The notes beneath the pieces are model-generated. The model saw nothing but the letters and a program-made list of their open reading frames with translations, was not told where the DNA came from and searched no databases. Below, piece after piece: positions 46,476 through 55,923 of a stretch of 64,000 nt of DNA. Source of the stretch: Lysinibacillus cavernae. Lineage in GTDB: Bacteria > Bacillota > Bacilli > Bacillales_A > Planococcaceae. Numbering within the stretch: the stretch's first letter is position 1; every line of letters begins with the position of its first letter. Location: positions 434,001 to 498,000 of the forward strand of contig NZ_WMEF01000002.1 in NCBI RefSeq assembly GCF_009724685.1, read 5' to 3'. Made by a program: the position numbers and the translations under genes.

Positions 46476-46837
46476 TTAATTTTGCTCTTGATAATTAATG
46501 GCCTCTTTAAATTCGTCAGTAGCTAGGATATTGTAAAACATATTTCTACTATTTACATTTGCTATTGTCCCTGTGATTGTGTTGTCTATCCATAAATAGT
46601 ATTCATCCTCGTTTAGTTTGATCTTATATTGCGGCACGATTGTATTATCTACTTCACCAAATTCTCAATAATTTTAATATCCTTCGCATCAGATATTATT
46701 TGTAGTGTGTCGGGTTTTTCTTCTTCGAAAATAATTAATTTTTGGATTTCTATCGTTTTTGTTGTTTTTTTATCACTGTTACAAGCTACTAACCATAAAG
46801 AACAAATAATTAAAAATAACATTGTTTTTATTTTCAA
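46476..46837 (-). pseudogene. Frameshifted YhfM-like lipoprotein gene
   Basis: The first part (TTG start after AGAGGTGAAGC; KIKTMLFLIICSLWLVACNS) has a clear lipobox and ends in DAKDIKIIENLVK at a stop. A continuation in another frame (FGEVDNTIVPQYKIKLNEDE ... YYLWIDNTITGTI ... NILATDEFKEAINYQEQN) reads directly on from the same place. Joining them needs a one-base change in the AATTTGGTGAAG run. The whole would be a small lipoprotein with a YhfM-like C-terminal domain. A sequencing error would also explain it. Confidence 0.7.
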
Positions 46838-46961
46838 CTTAGCTTCACCTCTTAATCGTTGAACTAAAAATACCCCCATATAAGTACTTTTTCACGCCAT
46901 AAAAAATACCTGTTTTCGTCAATTAAAATGCTCATTACGATTAAAAGGGCCCCAGCACTAT

Positions 46962-48449
46962 TTATTGGAATATGAAAAGAAGTAATAATTCCATTAAAAT
47001 AATAGCCAAAGTTCCAAGACCAACAAAAAGTATCTTTTTTTGAATTTCATTTTCGTGCGTAGTTATTTTACAAACGGAACAGCTTAAGGCTACTCTTGAT
47101 GGATTTACCATTGTCATCAAAGAAGAACTTACATTTTGAGCGCAAGCTACCAGAATAGGTGACATGCCAATATGAAGGGCTGTTTCTGTTTGTAATCGAA
47201 TAAACATCGTATTGGAAGCCGTGTTACTGCCAGTTAAAAAACCACCAATTGCACCGACTAACGGAGAAACAAATACATAAAACTGACCGAAGGATTGTGC
47301 AGCTAGCAAGGAAAGTAACTGAATCATTTTTGCCTCAGACATTATTTCAGAAACAACTACATATAAAAAAGTTGTTATGATAACTGGATAACATTTTCTA
47401 AAAGTTAACATAACACTATTTCTTATTTCTAATGCCCGTAGTCGATAAAAAAAGATGGTGAAAATACAAACGATAAATAGGAAAAAACCAGGAGAATATA
47501 AAATGGATAATTCGAAATTATATTTTTCAATAGTTAGTGTAAACGTACTTGATAAATAATTTTTAAGAGGGATGACAATTCTAGATGTAAACAAAAGTAC
47601 TATTAAGAGTAGGTACGGTGTTATATTTTTAATGGTATCTGATTTTTTTGCTAATTGAGTAGTTCCATACGTTTTATACCTTTTTCTAATCATAATGAAA
47701 ATAAAGGATATGACTGTTAAAGATCCAAATAATCCAGCAAGTTCTACACTAACAAATCTATTACATAGCCAAACAGAAGCCCCTAATAAAAACCCAACAA
47801 ATAGGATTGTGACTATTCTTTTTTTCAAAGCACTGAACCCTACTCCTATGTAAACAACTAGTATTGCATAATAAATATAGATTGGAATACACATTAATGC
47901 ACTGCCCATTCCCATCTTATCCAAATGTACATTACCTAAAGTTGCTCCGATAATTGTTCCCATTGCAAGCGTTCCCCAGGGAATTATACATAGGCTAATT
48001 AACGCAATAAGTGAAGACTTAATAGGACTAAACCCTAATGCAATAAGTAATGGAGCTATTACAATTACGGCTAGACCAAAACCACTAACAGATTCTATTA
48101 AAGGTGATAATCCTAATGCTAAGATGAGGATTTGGTAAATTTTATCATCAGTAGCATTCGTAATAGATGAAGCTATCCCATTAATTGCACCTGCTTTATC
48201 CATTAAGTGAAATAAAAAAATGCCGAAAAATAATATATAAGCGATAACTGACGTAGTAAAAAAGCTTTTTATAATAGGGTCTGTTAAATCATTTATGTTA
48301 CTATTAAAGATAGGAGATAGAGCGATTGTTGCTGTTAACATACTGGCTACAATTCCAGTAAAGATGGAAGATTTTTTCAAAACAAAGATCATCAACATAA
48401 TACTAATTAATGGTAGTAAAGCAAGTAAAACTTTCAACAAATAAATCAC
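46962..48449 (-). CDS. L-lactate permease (LctP) family transporter
   Basis: A 495-residue membrane protein with about 13 helices. Family landmarks are SPLIESVSGFGLAVIVIAPL, IPWGTLAMGTIIGATLG and GAIGGFLTGSNTASNTMF. LctP-family proteins import lactate or glycolate with protons. The divergent XRE-cupin regulator suggests control by a small molecule. The sequence is AT-rich and diverged from classic LctP (about 540 residues), so another carboxylate may be the substrate. Confidence 0.8.
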   Translation of the reverse strand: MIYLLKVLLALLPLISIMLMIFVLKKSSIFTGIVASMLTATIALSPIFNSNINDLTDPIIKSFFTTSVIAYILFFGIFLFHLMDKAGAINGIASSITNATDDKIYQILILALGLSPLIESVSGFGLAVIVIAPLLIALGFSPIKSSLIALISLCIIPWGTLAMGTIIGATLGNVHLDKMGMGSALMCIPIYIYYAILVVYIGVGFSALKKRIVTILFVGFLLGASVWLCNRFVSVELAGLFGSLTVISFIFIMIRKRYKTYGTTQLAKKSDTIKNITPYLLLIVLLFTSRIVIPLKNYLSSTFTLTIEKYNFELSILYSPGFFLFIVCIFTIFFYRLRALEIRNSVMLTFRKCYPVIITTFLYVVVSEIMSEAKMIQLLSLLAAQSFGQFYVFVSPLVGAIGGFLTGSNTASNTMFIRLQTETALHIGMSPILVACAQNVSSSLMTMVNPSRVALSCSVCKITTHENEIQKKILFVGLGTLAIILMELLLLFIFQ

Positions 48450-48466
48450 TCCTTTATGTTCTTTTC

Positions 48467-48494
48467 CGCTATAGCGAATTTTTTTATCCTATAG
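48467..48494. promoter_or_regulatory. Two CTATAG operator half-sites in divergent region
   Basis: The perfect palindrome CGCTATAGCG (48467-48476) is followed by CCTATAGTG, with the CTATAG cores exactly 20 bases apart. Two sites on one DNA face between the permease and the XRE regulator gene suggest the regulator's operator. Confidence 0.5.
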
Positions 48495-48579
48495 TGTATG
48501 ATTTTACACGAAAAACCATAAAAGGGAAGCGTTTATTTGGCATTTTATATAATCACTAAAAGAGAATGGAGAAAGACTC

Positions 48580-49140
48580 ATGGAATTTGGCAAACAGGTA
48601 AATTTAATTAGAAAAAAAAGAGGTATGAGTTTACAGGAACTTTCTGCGTTAAGTAAAGTGAGTACATCCATGCTATCCCAAATTGAACGTGGTGAAAAAA
48701 ACCCGACAATTTCAGTAGCTTGTCAGATTGCGGAAGCTTTAAATACTACTTTATCAGCACTATTAGATCAGCAAGAGAAGAGAGAAATCGTAGTTATAAG
48801 AAAAGAAGATAGACCCGTGTACTATGATGAAAACTCTGGTTTTCAGAGACATTTATTGTCACCATCTTTTCCGTCAAGAGGAATTGAATTTGTGAAAAAT
48901 GTTATGCCTCCACTTTCAGAATCCGGCGTTTTTCCAGCACATAAATCAGGGGTTCAAGAATACATATATGTGGAAAAAGGTAGTTTAAAAGTAGAACTAG
49001 CAAAAGGGGTTTATAACGAGCGTTTATTTGAGGGGGATTCATTCTTTTTTGAAGCAGATACAGAGCATAGATTTATCAATGATTCAAAAGATGAATGCAA
49101 CTATTTTTTAGTCATTGATTCAACTCAAAGTAAGAAGTAA
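48580..49140 (+). CDS. XRE-family regulator with cupin domain
   Basis: A 186-residue regulator. Residues 1-65 form an XRE helix-turn-helix (LSALSKVSTSMLSQIERGEK), and residues 100-185 form a cupin (VQEYIYVEKGSLKVELAKGV; EADTEHRFINDS). Such proteins repress or activate uptake and catabolic genes in response to a small ligand held in the cupin. It is divergent from the LctP-like gene, which is the obvious target. AATGGAGAAAG precedes the ATG. Confidence 0.88.
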   Translation: MEFGKQVNLIRKKRGMSLQELSALSKVSTSMLSQIERGEKNPTISVACQIAEALNTTLSALLDQQEKREIVVIRKEDRPVYYDENSGFQRHLLSPSFPSRGIEFVKNVMPPLSESGVFPAHKSGVQEYIYVEKGSLKVELAKGVYNERLFEGDSFFFEADTEHRFINDSKDECNYFLVIDSTQSKK

Positions 49141-49231
49141 TGGCTATAAGCTTTTATCGTACAGTTTCTCATATATAAAAAACTTCAGCTAAGTGCTGTT
49201 TTTCTAGTAATCTTGATAAACGATCATAGAA

Positions 49232-49275
49232 AAGAGCGTGTTTTTGAGAAAGATTGATTAAAAACACGCTCTTAC
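49232..49275. terminator. Hairpin in a 430-base gap
   Basis: AAGAGCGTGTTTTT pairs with AAAAACACGCTCTT across a 14-base loop. It probably ends the regulator transcript. The remaining gap to 49568 shows only a ribosome site before the glycosyltransferase. Confidence 0.55.
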
Positions 49276-49568
49276 TATCCTGCATTCTATTCGCTCCACA
49301 CTCACGCCTCATTGTTTAATTTCTGCCAGCTTTTGATTCATACTGATAAAGACCTCTAACCGTCAGCTATAGAAATGACATATTTAAAAAAATATTCAAT
49401 TTCATTAGTTCATACAATATAATAAAGTGGATAATGTTCCAAATAATGGTGGTATTAGTTATAGGCTTTCATTTCATCAGGAAAATCCAAATTACATCAT
49501 TCACGCTTATTTGTTGCAAGACACAGTTACAAAAATAAAAATTGTTTCATTTGAAGGGGAGATAGTGT

Positions 49569-50330
49569 ATGAACGAAAAAGAGCCATTACCAGAAGTTAA
49601 CAATAAAGAGAATATAAAAATTTCCATTTTAATACCCGCCCATAATGAAGAAAAGTACATTGGAAAATGCTTAGAATCAATTTCAAGAGCCTCAAAATTA
49701 TATGAAAATCAAGTTGAAATCATTGTTGTGTTAAATCGATGTACGGACAGAACGGAAGAAATTGCGAAATCGTATAAATGTATCACACTAAAAAATAACG
49801 ATAAAAACCTTTCTAAGATTAGGAACGCAGGTGTTGATATAGCTAGAGGTGAAATGATCGTGACGATTGATGCAGATACACAGATGAACGAACATGTGTT
49901 GTCTAAGGTAGAGGAAAACCTAATCAATGGAAAGTACATTGGTGGTGGAGTTACAGGGAAATTTGAAAGAATGTCTTTAGGAATTTTTGTTTCAACTTTA
50001 CTATTAATTGGGCCACTATTAGTTAAATATGGGGCCATTTCTGTAGGGATTTTTTGGTGCTACAAAAAGGATTTTAAATCGATTAATGGATTTAATGAAG
50101 AGATGCTTATGGCAGAAGATGCAGATTTCGCTAAACGATTAAAAGAGTGGGGAAAAAAGAAGGGGAAAAAATACGGGACGATTCAAAATGGGATGATAAC
50201 TTCAAGCAGAAAGTTTGATAAACATGGAGATTGGGTTTTACTTAAGCGCCCGAAATTAATCTTAGCGTATCTAAAGGGAACAGACCAAAAATATGCGGAT
50301 GAAGCATATTATGAAAATCAAGATAGATAA
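49569..50330 (+). CDS. Family 2 glycosyltransferase
   Basis: A 253-residue GT-A enzyme. The N-terminus ISILIPAHNEEKYIGKCLES and the DAD metal motif (VTIDADTQMN) mark a GT2 transferase, and EEMLMAEDADFAKRL carries the ED acceptor motif. One hydrophobic stretch near residues 140-158 may touch the membrane. It would transfer a sugar from an NDP-sugar to a cell-envelope acceptor. GAAGGGGAG precedes the ATG. It stands alone, so the acceptor is unknown. Confidence 0.87.
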   Translation: MNEKEPLPEVNNKENIKISILIPAHNEEKYIGKCLESISRASKLYENQVEIIVVLNRCTDRTEEIAKSYKCITLKNNDKNLSKIRNAGVDIARGEMIVTIDADTQMNEHVLSKVEENLINGKYIGGGVTGKFERMSLGIFVSTLLLIGPLLVKYGAISVGIFWCYKKDFKSINGFNEEMLMAEDADFAKRLKEWGKKKGKKYGTIQNGMITSSRKFDKHGDWVLLKRPKLILAYLKGTDQKYADEAYYENQDR

Positions 50331-50365
50331 AGAATAAAGGGAAACAGTTTCTTAAATAAACCATG

Positions 50366-50397
50366 ACGTTAATCGAAAAAGGATTAACGTTTTTTTG
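50366..50397 (+). terminator. Terminator after glycosyltransferase
   Basis: ACGTTAATC pairs with GATTAACGT across GAAAAAG, followed by seven T. Confidence 0.88.
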
Positions 50398-50555
50398 TTG
50401 AAGTTATTAAACTATCGAGTAGCTTATCTTCATTAAGATTTTCCATCAACTAGCTAAATGTTGAACAAAGAAATACCCTACAACATAAATATTTTGATCA
50501 CACTTAGACGAAACATTTGAACTGAACGGTTTTTTCGTTGGGAAATGGATTGCAT

Positions 50556-50571
50556 CATAACTATAGTTATG
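50556..50571. promoter_or_regulatory. Perfect 16-bp palindrome before PNPOx-like gene
   Basis: CATAACTATAGTTATG is a perfect palindrome 64 bases before the flavin-barrel gene. It resembles an operator, for instance for a MarR or HxlR regulator. No promoter boxes are clear around it. Confidence 0.45.
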
Positions 50572-50634
50572 GACGTTTTTATTCAATCCAAAGGTTGATA
50601 AGATGTCAGAATACTACTAGTAGGAGTGATAACA

Positions 50635-51177
50635 ATGGTTGAGGTACGTTACAAGGTAAGAGAAGTGTTGGACAAAAACAAAATTGATATATTTTTGCAG
50701 CAAGCTCGAATTGGGCATCTAGGGATGGTTGATGGTCATTTGCCATATGTTGTCCCACTTAATTTTGTTTGGACAAAAGGAACGCTATATTTCCATGGAG
50801 CCACTGGTGGGAGACGAAATCAAGTGATGGAAGATAATCCAGAAGTCTGCTTTACAGTTTCCGAAGAATATGGAACGATTACTAATCCAGTACCAGCCAA
50901 GACAGACACCGCTTATATGAGTGTAATCGTTTTTGGCAGGGCTCAACCCGTCGTCGATCTGGATGAAGCTACACATATGTTGCAAGAAATGATTACTAAA
51001 TATGTGCCTGGTTACTATAATCGTCCCTTATCCCAGCAACATGTGGACAAATATCGATCAGCCGTTTTCGGTGGTCCCGTTCAGGTTTACCGAATTGATC
51101 CACAACATATTACTGCCAAAGAAAATCCAATTGTATTAGGGGAGATGTTCAATATTGAAAAAATCCCACATACATAG
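50635..51177 (+). CDS. Pyridoxamine 5'-phosphate oxidase/NimA-like flavin protein
   Basis: A 180-residue split-barrel flavin protein. QQARIGHLGMVDGHLPYVVP and LYFHGATGGRRNQVMEDNPE are the FMN-contacting stretches of the NimA/HugZ-like group, and VFGRAQPV is a further barrel strand. It may reduce nitro compounds or bind haem or FMN. ATG at 50635 follows TAGGAGTGATAACA; an upstream GTG is less likely. A palindromic operator lies 64 bases before it. Confidence 0.82.
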   Translation: MVEVRYKVREVLDKNKIDIFLQQARIGHLGMVDGHLPYVVPLNFVWTKGTLYFHGATGGRRNQVMEDNPEVCFTVSEEYGTITNPVPAKTDTAYMSVIVFGRAQPVVDLDEATHMLQEMITKYVPGYYNRPLSQQHVDKYRSAVFGGPVQVYRIDPQHITAKENPIVLGEMFNIEKIPHT

Positions 51178-51217
51178 CACTGGTTTTCAAAACTTGGTAA
51201 ATCAAATCACTGGAAGC

Positions 51218-51255
51218 ACCACTAACCCTAGTCATATAGGGATAGTGGTTTTTTA
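51218..51255 (+). terminator. Terminator after PNPOx-like gene
   Basis: ACCACTA-ACCCTA pairs with TAGGGA-TAGTGGT, followed by TTTTTTATT. The rest of the gap up to 51615 holds no gene that I can support. Confidence 0.83.
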
Positions 51256-51615
51256 TTGTACCTACTTTATGGACTGTTAAAATTCGCATTTTTGGATGTT
51301 TTTTATCAATCCGTATTACGTTATGCTAAGACCGTTCATTTATAACAGACAATTAGCAAGGAGGGGCATGCTACAGTTTAGTTCAGACTTTATCGGATAG
51401 CGGCAAGTGGAAGTGCGTAACACTTTTTTCATTCGGTAAAGCGCTTCTGGGAATCAAGCAATTTGAGGCATCACTGGACTCTTCACGATACATAAAAAGG
51501 GCTAATGACAACAGCCACAATTGAAGAGAACTGACGTTAAAGGACAAGAGTACGTGATGAATATTCCTAGAATGAAGATGTGATTTAAATAATTTGTAGA
51601 AAGGTAGGAAAGTGT

Positions 51616-52839
51616 ATGAACTCAACATCCGTTTCACTAAATGTGCGTGATTTACCTTCGCCCACCATAGCTGCTTTTATATCTGTCTTAGTAAACTATG
51701 GGGGCACATTTATCCTGGTATTTCAGGCTGCCAAGATTGCTGGCTTAAGTCCAGAAATGACTGCATCATGGATATGGTCAATTTCCATTGGTGTGGGGGT
51801 AACCGGGATCTGGCTAAGTTACCGATACCGTGAACCCATTATTACAGCTTGGTCTACACCAGGCGTGGCGTTTCTTGTTTCGGCTTTGGCGGTTACACCC
51901 TATGCTGAAGCCATTGGTGCTTATATTATTTCTGCAGTAGCATTTGTTTTGTTAGGTTTATCAGGAATGTTCGAACGTTTTGTCCAGCTCATTCCTCCAG
52001 GCATTGCTTCAGGGCTGCTGGCAGGTATTTTATTACAGTTTGGTATTTCAGCCTTTGGTGGTGCGAAAGTGGAACCATTACTTGTCATTATCCTATTTAC
52101 TACGTATATCGTATTAAGACGGTTTACATCTCGCTATGCCATTGTCGGTATACTAGTCATTGGCTTGATTTATTTGATAAGTATGGGGCAGGTAGATTTC
52201 AGCCATGTCGAGCTGGCCTTCGCATCTCCTGTTTTTGTTGCGCCAACGTTTTCTCTACATGCATTATTGGGTGTCGCTTTGCCGCTTTTTATTATTACCT
52301 TAACAGGACAGTACATGCCAGGAATGTTAGTGTTGCGAAATGATGGATTTAAAACGAGTGCCAATCCAATTTTGATTGTAACAGGATTGGGATCGCTCCT
52401 GACAGCACCCTTTGGATCGCATGCCTTTAACATAGCAGCGATTACAGCAGCCATCTGTACGGGAAAGGATGCTCATGAGGATTCAACAAAACGTTATATT
52501 GCAGGGATTGTCTGTGGCATTTTTTATATAATTGTCGGTGTTTTTGGGGTAACGTTGGCCGCATTGTTTTTAATTCTCCCAGCTACGTTTATTGCAACAT
52601 TAGCGGGATTAGCCTTGCTTGGTACAATCGGTAGTAGCCTTGCCAATGCTTTAACAAATCCTAAAGGTCGCGAAACAGCACTCATTACTTTTTTGGCAAC
52701 AGCCGCAAATGTTACATTACTTGGAGTCGGTGGTGCATTTTGGGGGCTTGTAGCTGGTTTGGGCGCACATTTATTAATGAATGTTCCATTGAGAAAACAG
52801 CAACACATAAATGAGGTACAACAAATTAGACAAAGATAA
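51616..52839 (+). CDS. benE: Benzoate/H+ symporter BenE family transporter
   Basis: A 407-residue membrane protein with about 12 helices. TAWSTPGVAFLVSALAV and ERFVQLIPPGIASGLLAGIL are signatures of BenE, an aromatic-acid:proton importer. FGSHAFNIAAITAAICTGKD is the conserved C-terminal block. No benzoate-degradation genes are near, so the cargo may be another aromatic acid or the gene may be used alone. GAAAGGTAGGAAAG precedes the ATG. Confidence 0.9.
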   Translation: MNSTSVSLNVRDLPSPTIAAFISVLVNYGGTFILVFQAAKIAGLSPEMTASWIWSISIGVGVTGIWLSYRYREPIITAWSTPGVAFLVSALAVTPYAEAIGAYIISAVAFVLLGLSGMFERFVQLIPPGIASGLLAGILLQFGISAFGGAKVEPLLVIILFTTYIVLRRFTSRYAIVGILVIGLIYLISMGQVDFSHVELAFASPVFVAPTFSLHALLGVALPLFIITLTGQYMPGMLVLRNDGFKTSANPILIVTGLGSLLTAPFGSHAFNIAAITAAICTGKDAHEDSTKRYIAGIVCGIFYIIVGVFGVTLAALFLILPATFIATLAGLALLGTIGSSLANALTNPKGRETALITFLATAANVTLLGVGGAFWGLVAGLGAHLLMNVPLRKQQHINEVQQIRQR

Positions 52840-52871
52840 ATATATAAACTAACAAACATTTAATACGAAAG

Positions 52872-54176
52872 GTGGTTTTTAAAATAAATACAAAAAAATC
52901 AACAGAAGCCTTCGAAATAGCTAAAAAACTGATGCCTGGTGGAGTAAACAGCCCCGTAAGAGCATTTAAATCAGTTGGTATCGACCCAATTTTTATTAGC
53001 CATGGGATAGGATCAAAAATATATGATATTGATGGTAATAGTTATATAGATTATGTACTATCCTGGGGACCATTAATTCATGGACATGCAGATAACGAGG
53101 TTTCAAGTGCACTACTTGAAGCCATAAATAGTGGGACGAGTTTTGGGTTACCCACTTTGCAAGAAAATAAACTAGCAACATTAATCACTAATCGGATTCC
53201 ATCCATAGAGAAGATTAGAATGGTTAATTCGGGTACAGAAGCAACAATGAGTGCCATTAGACTAGCTAGAGGTTTTACTGGCAAAAACATGATTGTTAAA
53301 TTTGAAGGAAACTATCATGGACACAGTGACCAGCTATTAGTAAAGGCAGGTTCAGGCATTGCTACATTCGGCCTTCCAGACAGCCCAGGTGTACCTTTAG
53401 AAATAACTAAAAATACACTATCAATTCAATACAACAATATTGAAGCACTAAATAAAATTTTTGCTAAATTTGGCTCAGAAATTGCAGCAGTTATAGTAGA
53501 ACCATTCGCTGGTAATATGGCTGGAATACCAGCTGACCCCGATTTTCTACAGGCTATACGTTTTTTAACTAAAAAATATGGTGCACTATTTATTCTTGAT
53601 GAGGTAATGACTGGTTTTCGTATAGATTACCACTCTGCCCAAGGGCTTTATAATATCCAGCCAGACTTAACTTGTTTGGGAAAGATAATTGGTGGAGGGA
53701 TGCCTGTAGGCGCATATGGCGGAAGAAAAGAGATTATGAATTTAATTGCACCTGAAGGTACTATATATCAAGCTGGAACTTTATCAGGTAATCCAATAGC
53801 TATGGTAGCTGGGTATACTACAATAAATAAATTAAATCATGACAGTTACAAATATATCGAAGAGCTATCAGATAGACTTATTCAAGGATTATCAATAGTA
53901 GCTCATAAAAATAAGATATCCCTTAAAACAACTAAAGCAGGAACTATGATTGGATTCTCATTCATAGATAATCCCTTACAAAATTTTGATGATGCTCGAA
54001 AAATAGATGCTGAGTTGTTTCGCCGTTTCTATATAGAAATGCTTAAACAAGGTATACTTTTACCCCCTTCTCAATATGAAAGCATATTTATATCGACTGC
54101 TCATTCAATAAATGATATTGATAGAACGATTAATGCTGCAGATGTAGCTTTCAAAAGAATCGTATCATTTAATTAG
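52872..54176 (+). CDS. Glutamate-1-semialdehyde aminomutase (HemL) family
   Basis: A 434-residue PLP enzyme of the class III aminotransferase fold. [31 protein letters not shown] and [17 protein letters not shown] (PLP Lys) are classic HemL motifs, so it should convert glutamate-1-semialdehyde to 5-aminolevulinate. No other haem genes are nearby, which suggests a paralogue like GsaB or a related aminomutase. The start is odd: the frame begins at GTG 52872, which overlaps the AAAGGTGG ribosome site, and the expected position eight bases later reads ATA. Downstream start or a mutated ATG are possible. Confidence 0.85.
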   Translation: MVFKINTKKSTEAFEIAKKLMPGGVNSPVRAFKSVGIDPIFISHGIGSKIYDIDGNSYIDYVLSWGPLIHGHADNEVSSALLEAINSGTSFGLPTLQENKLATLITNRIPSIEKIRMVNSGTEATMSAIRLARGFTGKNMIVKFEGNYHGHSDQLLVKAGSGIATFGLPDSPGVPLEITKNTLSIQYNNIEALNKIFAKFGSEIAAVIVEPFAGNMAGIPADPDFLQAIRFLTKKYGALFILDEVMTGFRIDYHSAQGLYNIQPDLTCLGKIIGGGMPVGAYGGRKEIMNLIAPEGTIYQAGTLSGNPIAMVAGYTTINKLNHDSYKYIEELSDRLIQGLSIVAHKNKISLKTTKAGTMIGFSFIDNPLQNFDDARKIDAELFRRFYIEMLKQGILLPPSQYESIFISTAHSINDIDRTINAADVAFKRIVSFN

Positions 54177-54339
54177 TAGAACGAGGGTTTACTGCAATCT
54201 TTATGGCAGACTATTTTTCTGTAAGAACACCCGATTACAAAGATAATTTCCCAATTGATAGTATAATAATTATTAACTGAACCAAAATATTAATTTTCAC
54301 ATAATGTAACAATCCACATTTTAACTGGAAGTGAATTGA

Positions 54340-55770
54340 ATGTTAAAAGTTAACCGAGACGATAAAAATCCTATATGGCAGCAGTTGCTTGACCAGGCTA
54401 TTCATCATATTACAACTGGAAAATGGCCACCAGGCGAGTTGCTTCCTCCTTCTCGAGAGCTCGCCCTACTAGTCGGGGTTTCACGCTCAACAATACAAAT
54501 TGTATATGAGGAATTATTTAGTCGTGGGTACACCGTTACAAATTGGCGTGGTGGAACAAGGGTAAGTGAATGGGGCTATAAAACCAACTCGGTAGAAGAG
54601 GTTATTTCTCATGGCCCAACCACGCCACAATTACCTTTATTAAACTCGGCAGTTGATGAGTTAAACAGTTGGTTAAGAGGCAAAGAAAATCAAAACGTAG
54701 AAATCGATTTTAGCCCTCATGAGCCGTATTTGGACGAGCACTTTCGAAAAATTTGGAGACAATCTTTTTTACAGGCTTCATCCGGCGCAGATTTGACCAA
54801 TTGGGGTTACGGTAATGCTTATGGTTTTACACCGCTACGTGAACAGATTCAACGTTACCTGACATTTGAAAGAGGTATTCATGTTGATATCGACCAAATT
54901 ATTTTAACTTCAGGTGCCCAGCATAGCATCGATCTCATTGCCCAAGCACTTTTAAATGAAGGAGAAACGGTTTGTGTTGAAGATCCCGGTTTTCCTGCTG
55001 CCTGGATGACCATGAAATACCGGCGAATGCATGTTGTTTCTGTACCTCTTGATGAGTACGGCATACAAGTAGATCGTATTCATCCACAAACCAAACTTAC
55101 TTTTGTCACGCCTTCTCACCAATGTGCAGTTGGTGTTATTATGTCTGAGCCACGCAGGCAACAACTACTACAAAAGTCTGCGCAAGATCAATTTTGGATT
55201 GTTGAAGATGATTACGATGGCGAATTTAGGTATCGTGGTGGTCCGCTTCCTACCTTGTTCAGCCAACAACCTCAGAACACATTGTATATGATGAGTTTTT
55301 CCAAAATGGTTGCTCCTGGCATACGAATTTCGGCAGTTATTGGTCCAAAAGATGCCATTCGCCAACTTGCTCAAGTACAAGAACTAACCTATCGACATCT
55401 TCCAATTATGGAACAATTAACGCTTGCTCATTTTATTGAGCACGGTCATTTTATGCGTCATATGAGGAGAGCGAGAAATGTCTATCGACGCAGACATGAA
55501 GCGATGACGAAGGCCATCATGGCAACTGGACTAGCTGAGCGTTTCAAACTAAGTGGCATAGAAACAGGCTTACATATGCTTCTTGAAGCTGAAGAATCGT
55601 TTGATGAAGAAGCAATGACGGACCTTGCGCTCGAAAAAGGAATACGTGTTTATCCGCTTAGTAAGTATTGTTTAGAAAATAATCGAAAAGGATGGGTACT
55701 GGGATTTGCGAAAATTGATGAGGCAGCAATTGAAGAAGGCATTTTTCGGCTTGCGGAGATACTTTTATAA
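54340..55770 (+). CDS. MocR-family PLP-dependent regulator (third copy)
   Basis: A 476-residue MocR protein. The winged helix is at 10-78 (LPPSRELALLVGVSRSTIQI), the aminotransferase-fold domain at 110-470. The PLP Lys is in LYMMSFSKMVAPGIRISAVI, and VEDDYDGEFRYRGG is conserved. It resembles the second copy more than the first in the DYDGEFRY region. GGAAGTGAATTGA precedes the ATG. It follows the HemL-like gene on the same strand; that gene or the peptidase behind it may be its target. It is less AT-rich than its HemL-like neighbour. Confidence 0.88.
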   Translation: MLKVNRDDKNPIWQQLLDQAIHHITTGKWPPGELLPPSRELALLVGVSRSTIQIVYEELFSRGYTVTNWRGGTRVSEWGYKTNSVEEVISHGPTTPQLPLLNSAVDELNSWLRGKENQNVEIDFSPHEPYLDEHFRKIWRQSFLQASSGADLTNWGYGNAYGFTPLREQIQRYLTFERGIHVDIDQIILTSGAQHSIDLIAQALLNEGETVCVEDPGFPAAWMTMKYRRMHVVSVPLDEYGIQVDRIHPQTKLTFVTPSHQCAVGVIMSEPRRQQLLQKSAQDQFWIVEDDYDGEFRYRGGPLPTLFSQQPQNTLYMMSFSKMVAPGIRISAVIGPKDAIRQLAQVQELTYRHLPIMEQLTLAHFIEHGHFMRHMRRARNVYRRRHEAMTKAIMATGLAERFKLSGIETGLHMLLEAEESFDEEAMTDLALEKGIRVYPLSKYCLENNRKGWVLGFAKIDEAAIEEGIFRLAEILL

Positions 55771-55923
55771 TACGAATCAATAAAAGTGCGTTTCTTTTCG
55801 TTATAGTACTAGTTAGTGAGAGAAGGAATTTTTGTCAATTGTATAGAAATATTGTACAAAACACGTTCAATATCTTGTGATAGAGGAATGTAAATGAATA
55901 TAAGGCTTACGGGAGATTTATTA

